From contig CAVYQI010000005.1 in assembly GCA_963770635.1 (NCBI GenBank), forward strand, positions 599,695 through 663,694: a stretch of 64,000 bases of DNA. Direction: 5' to 3'. Shown piece after piece: positions 36,094-45,745 of this stretch. Below the pieces are notes generated by a model. It was given only the letters and a program-made list of their open reading frames with translations. It was not told the origin of the DNA and made no database searches. The first letter of the stretch is position 1; the number at the start of each line of letters is the position of its first letter. The DNA is from DASZIT01 sp963770635 (lineage in GTDB: Bacteria > Actinomycetota > Acidimicrobiia > Acidimicrobiales > RAAP-2). A program made the translations under genes and the position numbers.

Positions 36094-37608
36094 TCACCGG
36101 CCCTCATCCGCGGCCGCGTCGTCGCGCTCGGCGGTCAGCTGGGCCCGGTTGAACTTCATCGCCTCGGACCGCGGGATGGCGTCGACGAACTCGACGGTCT
36201 TGGGCACCTTGTAGGGGGCCAGCCGGCTCCGGGCGAACTCGATGACCTGGTCAGCGTCGACGTCGGGGGCACTGGCCTGGACGATGGCGTGGACCCGTCG
36301 TCCCCATTCCGCATCGCGGAGGCCGACCACCACCACGTCGGCCACCCCTGGATGCTCGCTCAGCGCCGCCTCGACTTCGGCGGGGAAGACGTTGGCCCCA
36401 CCGGTGACGATCATGTCCACCCGCCGGTCGGCCATGAACAGGTAGCCGTCGTCGTCGAGCCAGCCCATGTCCCCGACGGTGACGAACCCGTCGGTGGTGG
36501 CCTCCATGGGAGCCACGTTGTCGCCCACGTACATGGCCGCCGGTCCTTCCGGGCGACGGAGGAAGATCCCGCCGATCTCGCCGGGAGGAAGGATCTGGCC
36601 CTCGGGACCGAGGATGCGCACCTCGGTGTCGGTGAACCCCTGGCCCAGGGTGCCAGGGTGGGCGAGCCACTGGTCACCCCGGCAGGTCACCAGGCCGGCA
36701 TTCTCCGACGACCCGTAGGAGAGATAGAAGTTCTCGGGCCCGACCCGGTCGATCCAGAAACGGCCCAGCCAGATGGGGAGTGACGCCGCCCCCTGCTGGA
36801 CCCAGGTGAGGCTGGAGAGATCCCGCGTCCCGATGTCCGGCAACTGGGCCAGTCGCTGGAGCATCGGGGTGGCGGCGATGAAACCGGTGATCCGGTGGCG
36901 CTCGATGAGATCGAGGATGAGGGCGGCGTTGAAACGCTCCATCAGCACGATGGGGTCGCCGGACATCAGGTTCCGGATCGCGGTGAACCCGTTGGCGTGG
37001 TAGAGCGGGGCGGGCACCAGCACCAGCTGGGGTTTGGGCAGCGGTCCGTAGGCCTCGACCACGGTCGAGGTGACGGCCATGATGGGCAGGAAGACGGCCG
37101 GTTCCTTCTGGAGGATGATCTTCGGCGACCCGGTCGATCCCGAGCTGCACATGCCCCAGCCGTGCGGGGCGATCGCCTCCGGCAGTGGATCGGTCGGCTG
37201 CGATTGGCTGCGCTCGTACCACTCGGCCTGACTCGGACCGACCACCACCGCCGGTTTCAGCACCCCGAGCAGGCGGTTGAGCTCCCAATCAGGAAGGTCC
37301 CAGCGCATGGGGACCACCGTCGCCCCCACCTTCCACCCGGCGAAACAGGCGAAGAGGTGTTCGGGAGAGTTCTTCAGGGCGATGGCCAGGGAATCCCCGG
37401 CCACCAACCCCTCCTCGGCCAGCACCCGGGCCAGTTGGGTGGACCGGTCATCGACCTCGCCCCAGCTGACCAACCGCTCGTGGCCGTCCTCGGCGACGAA
37501 GATGACGGCCACCTCGTCACGACGGCTCGCGGCCACCTGGTGCAGCTGAGTTCCGTAAGGGAGCCCCTCTTCCGGTGAGCCCTCATCGACCCCCGCTGGC
37601 ATGCTCAT
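36094..37608 (-). CDS. AMP-dependent acyl-CoA synthetase/ligase
   Basis: 504 residues. MCSSGSTGSPKI is the P-loop with an unusual CSSGS in place of YTSGT, YLSYGSSENAG the A5 region, GDMGWLDDDGYLFMADRRVD the A7/A8 motif, and RSEAMKFNRAQL holds the A10 Lys. It is the third CoA ligase in the window. ATG 37608 follows GGGAGTGAAGAG. It is separated by 103 nt from the crotonase downstream and by 57 nt from the ferredoxin upstream. Confidence 0.9.
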   Translation of the reverse strand: MSMPAGVDEGSPEEGLPYGTQLHQVAASRRDEVAVIFVAEDGHERLVSWGEVDDRSTQLARVLAEEGLVAGDSLAIALKNSPEHLFACFAGWKVGATVVPMRWDLPDWELNRLLGVLKPAVVVGPSQAEWYERSQSQPTDPLPEAIAPHGWGMCSSGSTGSPKIILQKEPAVFLPIMAVTSTVVEAYGPLPKPQLVLVPAPLYHANGFTAIRNLMSGDPIVLMERFNAALILDLIERHRITGFIAATPMLQRLAQLPDIGTRDLSSLTWVQQGAASLPIWLGRFWIDRVGPENFYLSYGSSENAGLVTCRGDQWLAHPGTLGQGFTDTEVRILGPEGQILPPGEIGGIFLRRPEGPAAMYVGDNVAPMEATTDGFVTVGDMGWLDDDGYLFMADRRVDMIVTGGANVFPAEVEAALSEHPGVADVVVVGLRDAEWGRRVHAIVQASAPDVDADQVIEFARSRLAPYKVPKTVEFVDAIPRSEAMKFNRAQLTAERDDAAADEGR

Positions 37609-37665
37609 CTCTTCACTCCCGTCGATCCCGGCAGAACTCCGGAGGGTCCCCCGGGCGAATTGCCG

Positions 37666-37857
37666 CTACTCGATGATGGTCAGCGCCGCCTTCGGGCAGG
37701 AGCGCACGGCCTGCTCCACCTTGGCCCGGAGCTCCTCGGCCGGCTCCTCGTCGAGCAGGTACAGAAGGTCGTCGTCGCGTACCTCGAAGACCTCGGGGGC
37801 GGCCGCCATGCACAAGGCATTCGACTCGCACGACTCCCAGTCGACCACGACGCGCAT
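37666..37857 (-). CDS. Ferredoxin (3Fe-4S type, P450/Rieske-associated)
   Basis: 63 residues, MRVVVDWESCESNALCMAA at the start and RSCPKAAL near the end. The Cys pattern C-x5-C...CP is that of the small 3Fe-4S ferredoxins that donate electrons to P450s and Rieske oxygenases in actinobacteria. ATG 37857 fits the family start; an ATG 12 nt upstream is possible. It is divergent from the amidohydrolase at 38058 and may serve the P450 at 43591 or the Rieske enzyme at 21982. Confidence 0.88.
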   Translation of the reverse strand: MRVVVDWESCESNALCMAAAPEVFEVRDDDLLYLLDEEPAEELRAKVEQAVRSCPKAALTIIE

Positions 37858-38057
37858 CGGCCCGAGCATACAGATCCGGTTCCACCAGAGCCACATTCTC
37901 GCAGACCCGACCTTCACCGCAAATGCCATTTCCGCTCGTGGCTTCTCGCTGGTAACATCGGCTCCAGACTCCGTACACCAGGAGATACTGCTTTGCCGTG
38001 GCGGTCCGATCGGATCGGGCCCGGTGAGTGCAGCCGACGAGAGAAGGGGCGATGGCC

Positions 38058-39257
38058 ATGTCTCCACGAACCTTGGATTTTCCGGTCTTCGATGCCGACA
38101 ACCACATGTACGAGAACACCGATGCATTCACCAAGTTCCTCCCGCCGGAGTACGACGGGCTCATCCGGTACGTCGAGCTCAACGGCCGGACCAAGATCGC
38201 CGTCGGCGGGATGATCAGTGAGTACATCCCGAACCCGACCTTCGAGGTGGTGGCCGCCCCCGGTGCCCAGGAGGAGTATTTCCGCAAGGGCAACCCGGAG
38301 GGGAAGTCCCGGCGGGAGATCCTCGGGAAGCCCATCCGGGCACTCCCCGGGTTCAGTTCGCCCGAGCCCCGCCTCAAGCTCATGGACGAGCAGGGCATCG
38401 ACCGGGCGCTCATGTGGCCCACCCTGGCCAGCCTCTTGGAGGAGCGCCTCCGCGGTGACCCGCCCGCCACCCATGCCGTCGTCCACGCCCTCAACCAGTG
38501 GATGCACGAGCACTGGACCTTCAACTACGAAGACCGGATCTTCCCCACCCCGGTGATCCATCTCGGCATTGTGGAAAAGGGCATCGAAGAGCTCGAGTGG
38601 GTGCTGGACCACGGGGCCAAGATCGTCCTCATCCGCCCCGCCCCGGTGCCCGGATTCATGGGCCCCCGCTCGATGGCCCTGCCCGAGTTCGACCCGTTCT
38701 GGAAGCTGGTGGTCGAAGCCGGCATCCCGGTGGGCATGCATGCCTCCGACAGCGGGTACCAGCGGTACATGAACGAATGGGAGGGAATCAGCCGGGAGAT
38801 GACCCCGTTCAAGGGCGGCTCGGGATTCATGGCCATCGTCGGCCACATGGGCCGGCCGATCGTGGACACCATGGCGTCGCTCATCGGCCACGGCCTCTGC
38901 AGCCGCTTTCCCGAGCTGCGGTTCGCGCCGGTGGAGAACGGCAGCAACTGGGTGCGGCCACTGCTCCACGAGATGGAACAGGCCTATATCTCGGCTCCCC
39001 GCTCTTTCGACGAAGATCCGGTGGAGGTGTTCAAGCGCAACATCTACGTGCATCCCTTCCATGAGGAGGACCCGGTCGGGCTCATCGAATTGCTGGGGGC
39101 CGATCGGGTGCTGTTCGGCTCGGACTTCCCCCACCCCGAAGGCCTGGCCGATCCGCTCAGCTTCGTCGACGAGCTGACCTCGGTTCCCGACGAGGATGTC
39201 GCCAAGATCATGGGCGGCAACCTGGGCCGTCTGATGGGCGTCGGGGTGGCCGCCTGA
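38058..39257 (+). CDS. Amidohydrolase family protein (COG2159-like, metal-dependent TIM barrel)
   Basis: 399 residues. The first motif VFDADNHMYE replaces the classical HxH with NxH, as in many actinobacterial members. HASDSGYQRYMNEW, FMAIVGHMGRPIVDTM and VLFGSDFPHPEGLADP carry the remaining metal and catalytic positions (His, His, Asp). ATG 38058 was chosen over 38052 because AAGGGG lies 8 nt upstream. Such enzymes hydrolyse or decarboxylate ring-cleavage products; the exact reaction is not assigned. Divergent from the ferredoxin across 200 nt that hold the promoters. Confidence 0.86.
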   Translation: MSPRTLDFPVFDADNHMYENTDAFTKFLPPEYDGLIRYVELNGRTKIAVGGMISEYIPNPTFEVVAAPGAQEEYFRKGNPEGKSRREILGKPIRALPGFSSPEPRLKLMDEQGIDRALMWPTLASLLEERLRGDPPATHAVVHALNQWMHEHWTFNYEDRIFPTPVIHLGIVEKGIEELEWVLDHGAKIVLIRPAPVPGFMGPRSMALPEFDPFWKLVVEAGIPVGMHASDSGYQRYMNEWEGISREMTPFKGGSGFMAIVGHMGRPIVDTMASLIGHGLCSRFPELRFAPVENGSNWVRPLLHEMEQAYISAPRSFDEDPVEVFKRNIYVHPFHEEDPVGLIELLGADRVLFGSDFPHPEGLADPLSFVDELTSVPDEDVAKIMGGNLGRLMGVGVAA

Positions 39258-39294
39258 TCCGCCCGTAATGCGGCCCCGGTCCGTCGGGCCTGGT

Positions 39295-39300
39295 TAAGCT
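39295..39300 (+). promoter_or_regulatory. Leaderless-type -10 element upstream of 39307
   Basis: TAAGCT (TANNNT) ends 6 nt before the GTG at 39307, and no Shine-Dalgarno sequence lies between. Confidence 0.45.
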
Positions 39301-39306
39301 CGGAAC

Positions 39307-39945
39307 GTGACTGACTGGGCCACGATTGCGTCATTCGCAACCGCGGCCGGAACCCTGGTGCTGGCGGTGGCCACCTTCTCATCGGTGCGTTCGGCCAATC
39401 GCTCCGCCCGCATCGCCGAGCGGTCGTTCATGATCGGCCTGCGTCCGAGCCTAGCCCCCTCCCGCCTGGAAGACCCCCCGGAGCGGATCATGTTCGCCGA
39501 CCGCCACTGGGTGAACCTCAAAGGAGGTCGGGCGGCGGTTGAGTACTCCGAGGGGGTCATCTACTTCGCCATGCTGGTGCGGAACGTCGGGAACGGCATG
39601 GCCTACATCGAGGCGTGGCTGCCGATTGCCGGCCAGCGGACCAGCACCGACGACTGGGACCCGATCGACACCTTCCGACCCCAGACCCGCTCCTTGTGGA
39701 TCGCTCCCGGGGATGTGGCCTTCTGGCAGGGTGCCCTGCGAGACCCGGCCGAGGCGAATTTCGACCCGATCCGCCAGGCGGTGACCGATGGGGCGGTGAC
39801 CATCGACGTTCTCTACCGCGACCGCGAGGGAGGCCAGCGGACGGTGAGCCGGTTCGCACTCGTCCGCCGAGATGACGACGGGGACGATGAAGGGTGCGAC
39901 TGGTGGGTCTCCCTCGGCAGCCACCACGAGCTCGACCACCACTAG
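39307..39945 (+). CDS. Hypothetical protein with N-terminal membrane helix
   Basis: 212 residues, not recognised. An N-terminal hydrophobic stretch (WATIASFATAAGTLVLAVATF) is followed by a basic turn (VRSANRSARIAERS) and a soluble domain with VIYFAMLVRNVGNGMAYIEAW and VTIDVLYRDREGG, rich in beta strands. This resembles small membrane-tethered proteins of unknown role. GTG 39307 appears leaderless. The end is acidic and His-rich (HHELDHH). Confidence 0.65.
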   Translation: MTDWATIASFATAAGTLVLAVATFSSVRSANRSARIAERSFMIGLRPSLAPSRLEDPPERIMFADRHWVNLKGGRAAVEYSEGVIYFAMLVRNVGNGMAYIEAWLPIAGQRTSTDDWDPIDTFRPQTRSLWIAPGDVAFWQGALRDPAEANFDPIRQAVTDGAVTIDVLYRDREGGQRTVSRFALVRRDDDGDDEGCDWWVSLGSHHELDHH

Positions 39946-39961
39946 AGCTTTCCTTCTGGCG

Positions 39962-41119
39962 TCAGGAGTCCAACGCCGCGCACACGCCGAGCTCAAAGAT
40001 ATGGTGAAGCTGGGTGAAGGCGGTCGTGGTCGTACCCGAGTTGAGTTGCTCATTGACGACGACGGCGACCGAACGGGTCCCTTGGAGGTTCGACGCCGAG
40101 AACGCGGTGTAGCCCGGGTAATTGCCAGAGTGGCCGTAGACGGTGCCGCAGGACGTCTGATAGCGAAAGACGGCCAGCCCGGCGGAGTTGGTCCCGGGGC
40201 CCGGCGGTCCGGAGTCGCCGGGAACGAACTGAAGTTGCTGTTTCTGGGTTGCGGCGTCGAACAGCTGTCCGCTCACATAGGCGCGCATGAACGTGTTCAG
40301 CTCAGCCACGGTCGAATTCATCCCCCCCGACGCCCAGGCGAGTCCCGGGTTGAGCGCGGTGCTGTCGTCCTCCGGGGCCTTCCCGGCCTCGACGGAATAA
40401 CCGTGCACGTACGGCTCAGTCATCTGGGCACTGGCCGGAAGCGTCGTCTTGGTGAGATGTAGCGGTGTCGTCACGTACCTGGCCAGTGCCGACTCATAGG
40501 AGGTGCCGGTCACCGCCTCGATCATCAGGCCGACGACGATGTTGTCAGAGTCCGAGTACTCATAGCGGGAATCGGGCGGGAACTCGAGCGGCTCGGTGGC
40601 GACAAACCCGAGGAGCTGGGCGGGGGTCATCACCCCCTGCGGATCGGATTGAAGCTCACTGAGGAACGCCGGGCTCTTGATGTAGTCGGGAATGCCGCCG
40701 GTGTGTTGGAGCAGCTCAGCCAGGGTCACCGATGCCCAGGCCGGCGGAAGGCTCGGGAGCCACTTTCCGATGGTGTCGGTGAGCGACAACCGGCCCTGGC
40801 TGACCAGCGCCAGGGCCACCGCACCATTGAACGCCTTGGAGACGCTGGCCAAGCGGGTGGTGTCGGAACTGGCGATGACCCGGTTGGTAGCCACATTCCC
40901 GACCCCGGCCGTCAAGACCTGCGTGTTACCACCGACGTCGATGAGGGCGATCGCTCCCGGAGGTCCTCCGGGCGTGGCCACCAGGTGTCGGAGCGCGGCG
41001 GAAAGTGTCGCCGATTGCGATGACGACGGGGGCGACGACGTCGAACACGCGACGAGCACAACGGCCGCCAGCGTCGCTCCCCCGAGTGATCGCCAGAAGG
41101 CGACCGTCCTGCGATGCAC
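39962..41119 (-). CDS. Beta-lactamase-family serine hydrolase, lipoprotein
   Basis: 385 residues from GTG 41119. Lipobox VVLVAC puts the lipidated Cys at about residue 24. The SxxK nucleophile motif is SVSK in TTRLASVSKAFNG, the Tyr motif is YEYSDSDN, and the third motif is HSG in YGHSGNYPGY, the class C/esterase-like pattern. Located on the outer membrane face. Family members include D-aminopeptidases, esterases and penicillin-binding-like proteins, so antibiotic resistance is not implied. It converges with the plus-strand gene ending at 39945. Confidence 0.87.
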   Translation of the reverse strand: MHRRTVAFWRSLGGATLAAVVLVACSTSSPPSSSQSATLSAALRHLVATPGGPPGAIALIDVGGNTQVLTAGVGNVATNRVIASSDTTRLASVSKAFNGAVALALVSQGRLSLTDTIGKWLPSLPPAWASVTLAELLQHTGGIPDYIKSPAFLSELQSDPQGVMTPAQLLGFVATEPLEFPPDSRYEYSDSDNIVVGLMIEAVTGTSYESALARYVTTPLHLTKTTLPASAQMTEPYVHGYSVEAGKAPEDDSTALNPGLAWASGGMNSTVAELNTFMRAYVSGQLFDAATQKQQLQFVPGDSGPPGPGTNSAGLAVFRYQTSCGTVYGHSGNYPGYTAFSASNLQGTRSVAVVVNEQLNSGTTTTAFTQLHHIFELGVCAALDS

Positions 41120-41171
41120 CCGGCCAACCCTACCGGGGCTCAGAACGCCGGACAGGAGTACCGCCCATTGC

Positions 41172-42443
41172 CTAGTTGTGGCGAACCTCGTCGAAGGGCT
41201 TGTCACGGTCAGCGGCATATTCCCGGGGCATCCCCAGCACCCGCTCGCTGATGATGTTGCGCTGCATCTCGGTGCTGCCCCCACCCAGGCTCAACCCCTG
41301 CCGGTTGAGGTACTCGACTCCCCAGTTCTCCGGATCGTCCTCCAGCCAGGCGCTGGCCCGCGGACCGATGATCTCGAGCCCGATGTCGAAGCGACGCTCG
41401 CCATTGGTGCCGGCAAACAGACGGGTTATCGCCCCGGCCGGGCCCGGAAACGCACCGGTGCGGATGCCGGTGGCCATCCGGTCGACCAGTTGGCCCTGGA
41501 CCCGGTCGTTGACCCGGGCCTCGGCCACCAGTTGGCGGATCCGGGGATCGTTGGCCTGCCCGGTAGCCCGGGCCAGCTGCATCAGTTCGTTCCGCTGGCC
41601 CCCCTCCCCCCGGCCGGCGTTGGGCGCACCACTGACGAACGGCGAGCCACCCCCCACCGTGTTGCGCTCGTGATAGAGGAGCCGGGACGCCACCGTCCAA
41701 CCGTCGTTGATCTCGCCGACCACGTCGGCGACGGGAATCGGGACATCGTCGAAGAACTCCTGGCAGAACTCCGCAGTGTTGTTCACCATTCTGATCTGCT
41801 GCACCTCGACCCCGGGCTGGTGGATCTTGAGGATGAACATGGTCAGGCCGCGGTGCTTGGGGACCTGCCAGTCGGTCCGGGCCAAACACAGCGAGTAGTC
41901 GGACCGGAACGCCCCCGAACTCCAGATCTTGGATCCGTTGAGGACGAAGACGTCACCGTCCCGGGTGGCTCGGGTGACCAGCCCGGCCAGGTCCGAACCG
42001 CCGCTGGGCTCGGAGAGGAACTGCACCCACATCTCGTCACCCCGGAGCATGGCCGGGATGTGCCGGACCTTCTGCTCTTCGGTGGCGAAGTCCAACAGCG
42101 TCGGGGCGAGGATGGAGAAGGTGGGGACGTTGAACACCGTCGGCATGCGGTAGGGCAGGGACTCCCGGGTGAACGCCTGTTGGTGGGCGAGGGACAGACC
42201 CTTGCCGCCGTACGCCACCGGGAAGCAGATCCCGGCGAATCCCCCGTCGAACAACACCCGTTGGAGCCGGCGGGCCTCCTGACCCGAATCGTCCTCCCGG
42301 GCCAATTGGTGGTTGGTCATCCCCTCGGGCAACCGCGGCAGGTTGTCGGCCAGCCACGCCCGGGCCCGAAGGCGGAACGACTCGACCGACTCGTCGTCGT
42401 CGTTGCCGGTCTCGGCGATGCCGTCGGTATCGGTGGTGCTCAT
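41172..42443 (-). CDS. Acyl-CoA dehydrogenase, alpha-type subunit of a heteromeric pair
   Basis: 423 residues. WVQFLSEPSGGSDLAGL is the FAD-contacting beta-domain motif, KIWSSGA follows, and the C terminus has LSLGGGSTEMQRNIISERVLGMP, typical of the FadE subunit carrying the FAD-binding end. An insert (GAPNAGRGEGGQRNEL) sits in the C-terminal helical domain. It lies 9 nt downstream of a second, complementary dehydrogenase gene, the arrangement of the alpha2beta2 enzymes for steroid-CoA side chains (FadE26-27, FadE28-29 types). Substrate unknown. Confidence 0.88.
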   Translation of the reverse strand: MSTTDTDGIAETGNDDDESVESFRLRARAWLADNLPRLPEGMTNHQLAREDDSGQEARRLQRVLFDGGFAGICFPVAYGGKGLSLAHQQAFTRESLPYRMPTVFNVPTFSILAPTLLDFATEEQKVRHIPAMLRGDEMWVQFLSEPSGGSDLAGLVTRATRDGDVFVLNGSKIWSSGAFRSDYSLCLARTDWQVPKHRGLTMFILKIHQPGVEVQQIRMVNNTAEFCQEFFDDVPIPVADVVGEINDGWTVASRLLYHERNTVGGGSPFVSGAPNAGRGEGGQRNELMQLARATGQANDPRIRQLVAEARVNDRVQGQLVDRMATGIRTGAFPGPAGAITRLFAGTNGERRFDIGLEIIGPRASAWLEDDPENWGVEYLNRQGLSLGGGSTEMQRNIISERVLGMPREYAADRDKPFDEVRHN

Positions 42444-42452
42444 GGTCCTCTC

Positions 42453-43583
42453 CTACATCCCCATGGCCACGGCCACCCGTTCCCGGTGGTCGGCCGGGGT
42501 CCCCAGCTGGGTGCTGTCGGTCACCACCCGGCGGAGGTAGAGGTGGAGATCGTGGTCCCAGGTCACCCCGATACCCCCGTGGAGTTGCACGCAATCCTGC
42601 AATATCGCCGGTCCCCGCTCGCCGACATAGGACTTGGCCACGCTGACCAACTCGGCGGCCGACGCCGATTCGGAATCCACCGCCCGGGCGGCGGCGGTGG
42701 CGGTGGCTTGCGACGCCTCCAGCCAGGTCTTCATGTCCGCGAACCGATGCTTGAGTGCCTGATACGACGCCAGCGGCCGGCCGAAGGAGTACCGGTCGAA
42801 GGCATACTGGACGGTGAACTCGAACGCCCGATCCAGGGCCCCGACCATCTCGGCCACCTGAAGCACCACCGCGATCTGCAGCTGCCGCTCCACGTCGGTG
42901 GCGCCAGCTCCCGCCACCCCGAGCACCGCATCCGGGCCGACGGCCACCTGAGCGAACCGCACCTGGGCGAAGCGCCGGACGAGATCGAGCCCGTGGGCGG
43001 GGACCAGGGTGACCCCGGGGGCATCGGCCGCCACCAACAGCTGGGTGACGCGATCGCCGTTGCCGGTGGTGACCAGCAGGTGATCGGCTTGGCCGGCCGC
43101 CTCCACCGGGCCGGTGGATCCGTCCAGCACGTACCCATCGCCTCGCGGTACCGCCTCGACGTTTCCCCCCGCGGTGCCGACGCCGGCCACTGGGGCCCCG
43201 AGACACCAGGCGCCGACCGAGTCGCCGTTGATCAGACCGGGAAGCAGCTGCCGGCGCTGCTCCGGGGTGCCCGAGCGGGCGATGGCCGCGGCCACCACGT
43301 TGGTCGGGACCAGCGGGCCGGGCGAGACGAGCCGGCCCATCTCCTCGGCCACCAGGACCAGGTCCAGCAGTCCATGGCCGGAGATGGATCCTCCCCCATC
43401 GTCTTCAGCCACCAGCATCGAGACCCAACCCAGCTCGGCCCCCCGTTTCCACCACATCCGGTCGAACCCGGCCGGCTCGGTGTCGGCGAACTTGCGAACC
43501 GTCTCCAGCGGCGAGGTGGTCTCGAGAAATTTCCGGGTGGTCTCGCGAAACAGCTGTTGGTCGTCGGTCAACCGCAGGTCCAC
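42453..43583 (-). CDS. Acyl-CoA dehydrogenase, beta-type subunit of a heteromeric pair
   Basis: 376 residues from GTG 43583. RLTDDQQLFRETTRKFLE begins the helical domain; the C terminus has LHGGIGVTWDHDLHLYLRR, the beta-type ending, with no GGTxEIQR motif. The FAD-binding residues of the beta-domain are weak (WCLGAPVAGVGT). Together with the next gene it forms one probable active unit. The P450 upstream ends 7 nt before this start, so the three are co-transcribed. Confidence 0.88.
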   Translation of the reverse strand: MDLRLTDDQQLFRETTRKFLETTSPLETVRKFADTEPAGFDRMWWKRGAELGWVSMLVAEDDGGGSISGHGLLDLVLVAEEMGRLVSPGPLVPTNVVAAAIARSGTPEQRRQLLPGLINGDSVGAWCLGAPVAGVGTAGGNVEAVPRGDGYVLDGSTGPVEAAGQADHLLVTTGNGDRVTQLLVAADAPGVTLVPAHGLDLVRRFAQVRFAQVAVGPDAVLGVAGAGATDVERQLQIAVVLQVAEMVGALDRAFEFTVQYAFDRYSFGRPLASYQALKHRFADMKTWLEASQATATAAARAVDSESASAAELVSVAKSYVGERGPAILQDCVQLHGGIGVTWDHDLHLYLRRVVTDSTQLGTPADHRERVAVAMGM

Positions 43584-43590
43584 CCGCGGC

Positions 43591-44790
43591 CTACCTTCCC
43601 GAAGTCGACGGAAATACCAGCTCGAGCTCGTCGATCTGCCGCAGTCCGGGCTGATAGACCAGCTCCGCGCCCGGTGCCAGCGAGTAGTCGGGAATCCGCT
43701 GGTGCCATTCCCGCAGGGTGATCCGCAGTTCCAAGCGAGCCAGATGGGACCCCAGGCACCGGTGGATGCCGCCCCCGAAAGCCAGGTGCTTGTTCGGGCT
43801 CCGGGCGAGGTCCACGTTGGCGGCATCGGGGAGGGCTTCGTCGTCGGTGTTGGCCGCACCGATGCTCACCCCGATGTTCTCGCCCTTCTTGATCGGGCAG
43901 CCCCCCAGGTCGATGTCCTTGGTGGCCGTACGCGGAACCGCGGTCACCGGTGTCTCCCACCGGAGGAGCTCTTCGACGGCGGAGGGGATGATGGAGGGAT
44001 CGTTCACGATCCGCTGGCGCTGGTCGGGGTGCTGGGCCAGATAGGCGAAGAAGCACTCGAGGCTGTCGGTCACGGTGTCGAGGCCGGCCAGGATGAACAG
44101 GAAGCAGATCCCGACGATCTCGTCCATGGTCAGGCGTTGGCCATCGATCTCGGCGCCGAGGAACAGGGTGAGAATGTCGTCGTGGTCCCCCTTGTCCTTC
44201 TTGCGGTCGTTCACCGCGTCGGTGAAGTACGCCTCTATCTCTTGGGCCGCCACCTTCTGATTGGCGACGATCTCGTCCAGGTCGTCACCCGCCGGTCGCA
44301 GGATCCCGTCCTTCATGCTGAGAAACAGATCGAGTTGGGACAACGGCAGCCCCACCAGGGCCAGGAACACCGAGGAGGGAAGGGGCACGGCCAACTCCGA
44401 GGCAAAGTCGCACCGGCCGCGGTCGATGAACGCATCGATGCGTTCGTTGACCAACCGGGTGATCTCCGGCTCGAGGGCGTTCATCTGGCGTGGTGCGAAG
44501 ATCGGGTCGAGCAGCCGGCGGTAGTTCCGGTGCTCGGGCGGATCGACTTGCAGCGGGATCAGCGGCACCGACTGACCGAGGTCGACCGAGCCCATGCCGG
44601 AGGAAAAGTCCTCGGGGTGCTGGAGGGCATAGTCAGCCGCGGCCCGCCGCACGATCTGGGGGCCGTAGGCACCCGGTACCACCGCGCCGGTCTCCCGGGC
44701 CAGGCGGTAGAAGGGTTGCGGATCGGCGCTCACCGCCGGATCCATGAACCCCATCGGGTCGTAACCGGTGGACTCTTCGGTTTGCGACAT
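43591..44790 (-). CDS. Cytochrome P450
   Basis: 399 residues. The heme motif FGGGIHRCLG is at 338-347 with Cys345 as ligand, the I-helix AGLDTVT at 235-241 and the ExxR motif EELLR at 273-277. Class I bacterial P450, needing a ferredoxin such as those at 37666 or the right edge. ATG 44790 has an excellent AGGAGGAAG ribosome site. In an operon with the two acyl-CoA dehydrogenase subunits, it may hydroxylate a CoA ester or the parent acid; the subfamily is not assigned. Confidence 0.93.
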   Translation of the reverse strand: MSQTEESTGYDPMGFMDPAVSADPQPFYRLARETGAVVPGAYGPQIVRRAAADYALQHPEDFSSGMGSVDLGQSVPLIPLQVDPPEHRNYRRLLDPIFAPRQMNALEPEITRLVNERIDAFIDRGRCDFASELAVPLPSSVFLALVGLPLSQLDLFLSMKDGILRPAGDDLDEIVANQKVAAQEIEAYFTDAVNDRKKDKGDHDDILTLFLGAEIDGQRLTMDEIVGICFLFILAGLDTVTDSLECFFAYLAQHPDQRQRIVNDPSIIPSAVEELLRWETPVTAVPRTATKDIDLGGCPIKKGENIGVSIGAANTDDEALPDAANVDLARSPNKHLAFGGGIHRCLGSHLARLELRITLREWHQRIPDYSLAPGAELVYQPGLRQIDELELVFPSTSGR

Positions 44791-44896
44791 CTGTCTTCCT
44801 CCTACGGCGCCTCTGCACCTGCCGATGCTGAAGTGAGAACCAGCTTTTCACCAACTGTAGCCCGTCGGCGCCGGTGACCACATGGTCGGCGGTCGA

Positions 44897-45697
44897 TCAG
44901 GGGAGGTCGCGGAAGTCCGGTGTTCGTCGATCCTTGAAGGCGGCCATGCCTTCCGCCATCTCCGGGGAGGTCGCGGCCAGTGCCTGGAAGTGCGCCTCCC
45001 GGTCGAGCAGGTCCGGCAGGTCGCTCTCGAAGGTGCGGTTGAGGAGTTGCTTGGAGAGCCCCAGCGATCGGGTGGGGCCCGATGCCAACGTGGCCGCCAG
45101 TTCGGACGCCTCCTTGGCCAACTCGTCAGTGGACGAGACGCAGCGGTAGGCGAGGCCATCGGTGACCGCCTCCGCCCCCCGGACGCCCTCTCCCAGCATG
45201 ACCATCGCCTTGGCCCTCGGGAGGCCGACCAGCCGGGGCAGCAGATAGGCGCCCCCGGCGTCGACGACCAGTCCCCACTTGGCGAATGACCAGATGAACC
45301 GGGTCTCCTCCCACACCATCACGAAGTCACAGGCCAGGGCCAGATGCGCGCCGGGGCCAACCGCGGTCCCGTTGACCGCGGCCACCGTGGGCTTGTCGAG
45401 CTCCCACAGTTCGCGGATGAAGGTCTGCACCCCGCGCCGTAACGCCTCGCTGGTGGTCCGGGGATCGAACCCGGCACTCCCGGAACCGGACACCGTTGAC
45501 GCCCGCAGGTCCATGCCGGCGCAGAAGGAATCGCCGACGCCGGTGATCAACAGCGCCCTGACGTTCTGATCGGCACGGACCTCACGAACCCGCTCGACGA
45601 TCTCGTCCCGCATCTCGACGGTCAGGGCATTCTTGGCTTCGGGTCGGTCGAGGACGAGACGGGCGACGCTGTCCTCGCCGACGGAGTAACGGATCAT
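44897..45697 (-). CDS. Enoyl-CoA hydratase/isomerase family protein
   Basis: 266 residues, usual crotonase length. GDSFCAGMDLRA and VNGTAVGPGAHLALACDFV are the oxyanion-hole motifs; the second Glu position reads FIWSFAKWGLVVDAGG, without Glu. ATG 45697 chosen because MIRYSVGEDSVARLVLDRP is the normal start; a longer in-frame GTG upstream is unlikely. A -10-like TACGGT lies 6 nt upstream. Downstream of the next crotonase gene (48-nt gap). Confidence 0.86.
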   Translation of the reverse strand: MIRYSVGEDSVARLVLDRPEAKNALTVEMRDEIVERVREVRADQNVRALLITGVGDSFCAGMDLRASTVSGSGSAGFDPRTTSEALRRGVQTFIRELWELDKPTVAAVNGTAVGPGAHLALACDFVMVWEETRFIWSFAKWGLVVDAGGAYLLPRLVGLPRAKAMVMLGEGVRGAEAVTDGLAYRCVSSTDELAKEASELAATLASGPTRSLGLSKQLLNRTFESDLPDLLDREAHFQALAATSPEMAEGMAAFKDRRTPDFRDLP

Positions 45698-45745
45698 CGG
45701 CCCACCGTAGGACACCGGTGGGATCCGGACCATCTCCGGCGAGGG

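Noticed and set aside
39962..41119. Antibiotic-resistance beta-lactamase
   Set aside because: The motifs place it in the broad class C/esterase-like family of lipoproteins; nothing specific to drug hydrolysis is visible.
40692..43721. Plus-strand open frame of about 1,000 codons
   Set aside because: It is antisense to three well-supported genes (serine hydrolase, two acyl-CoA dehydrogenases), has biased His/Arg/Gly/Pro composition and no recognisable domain.
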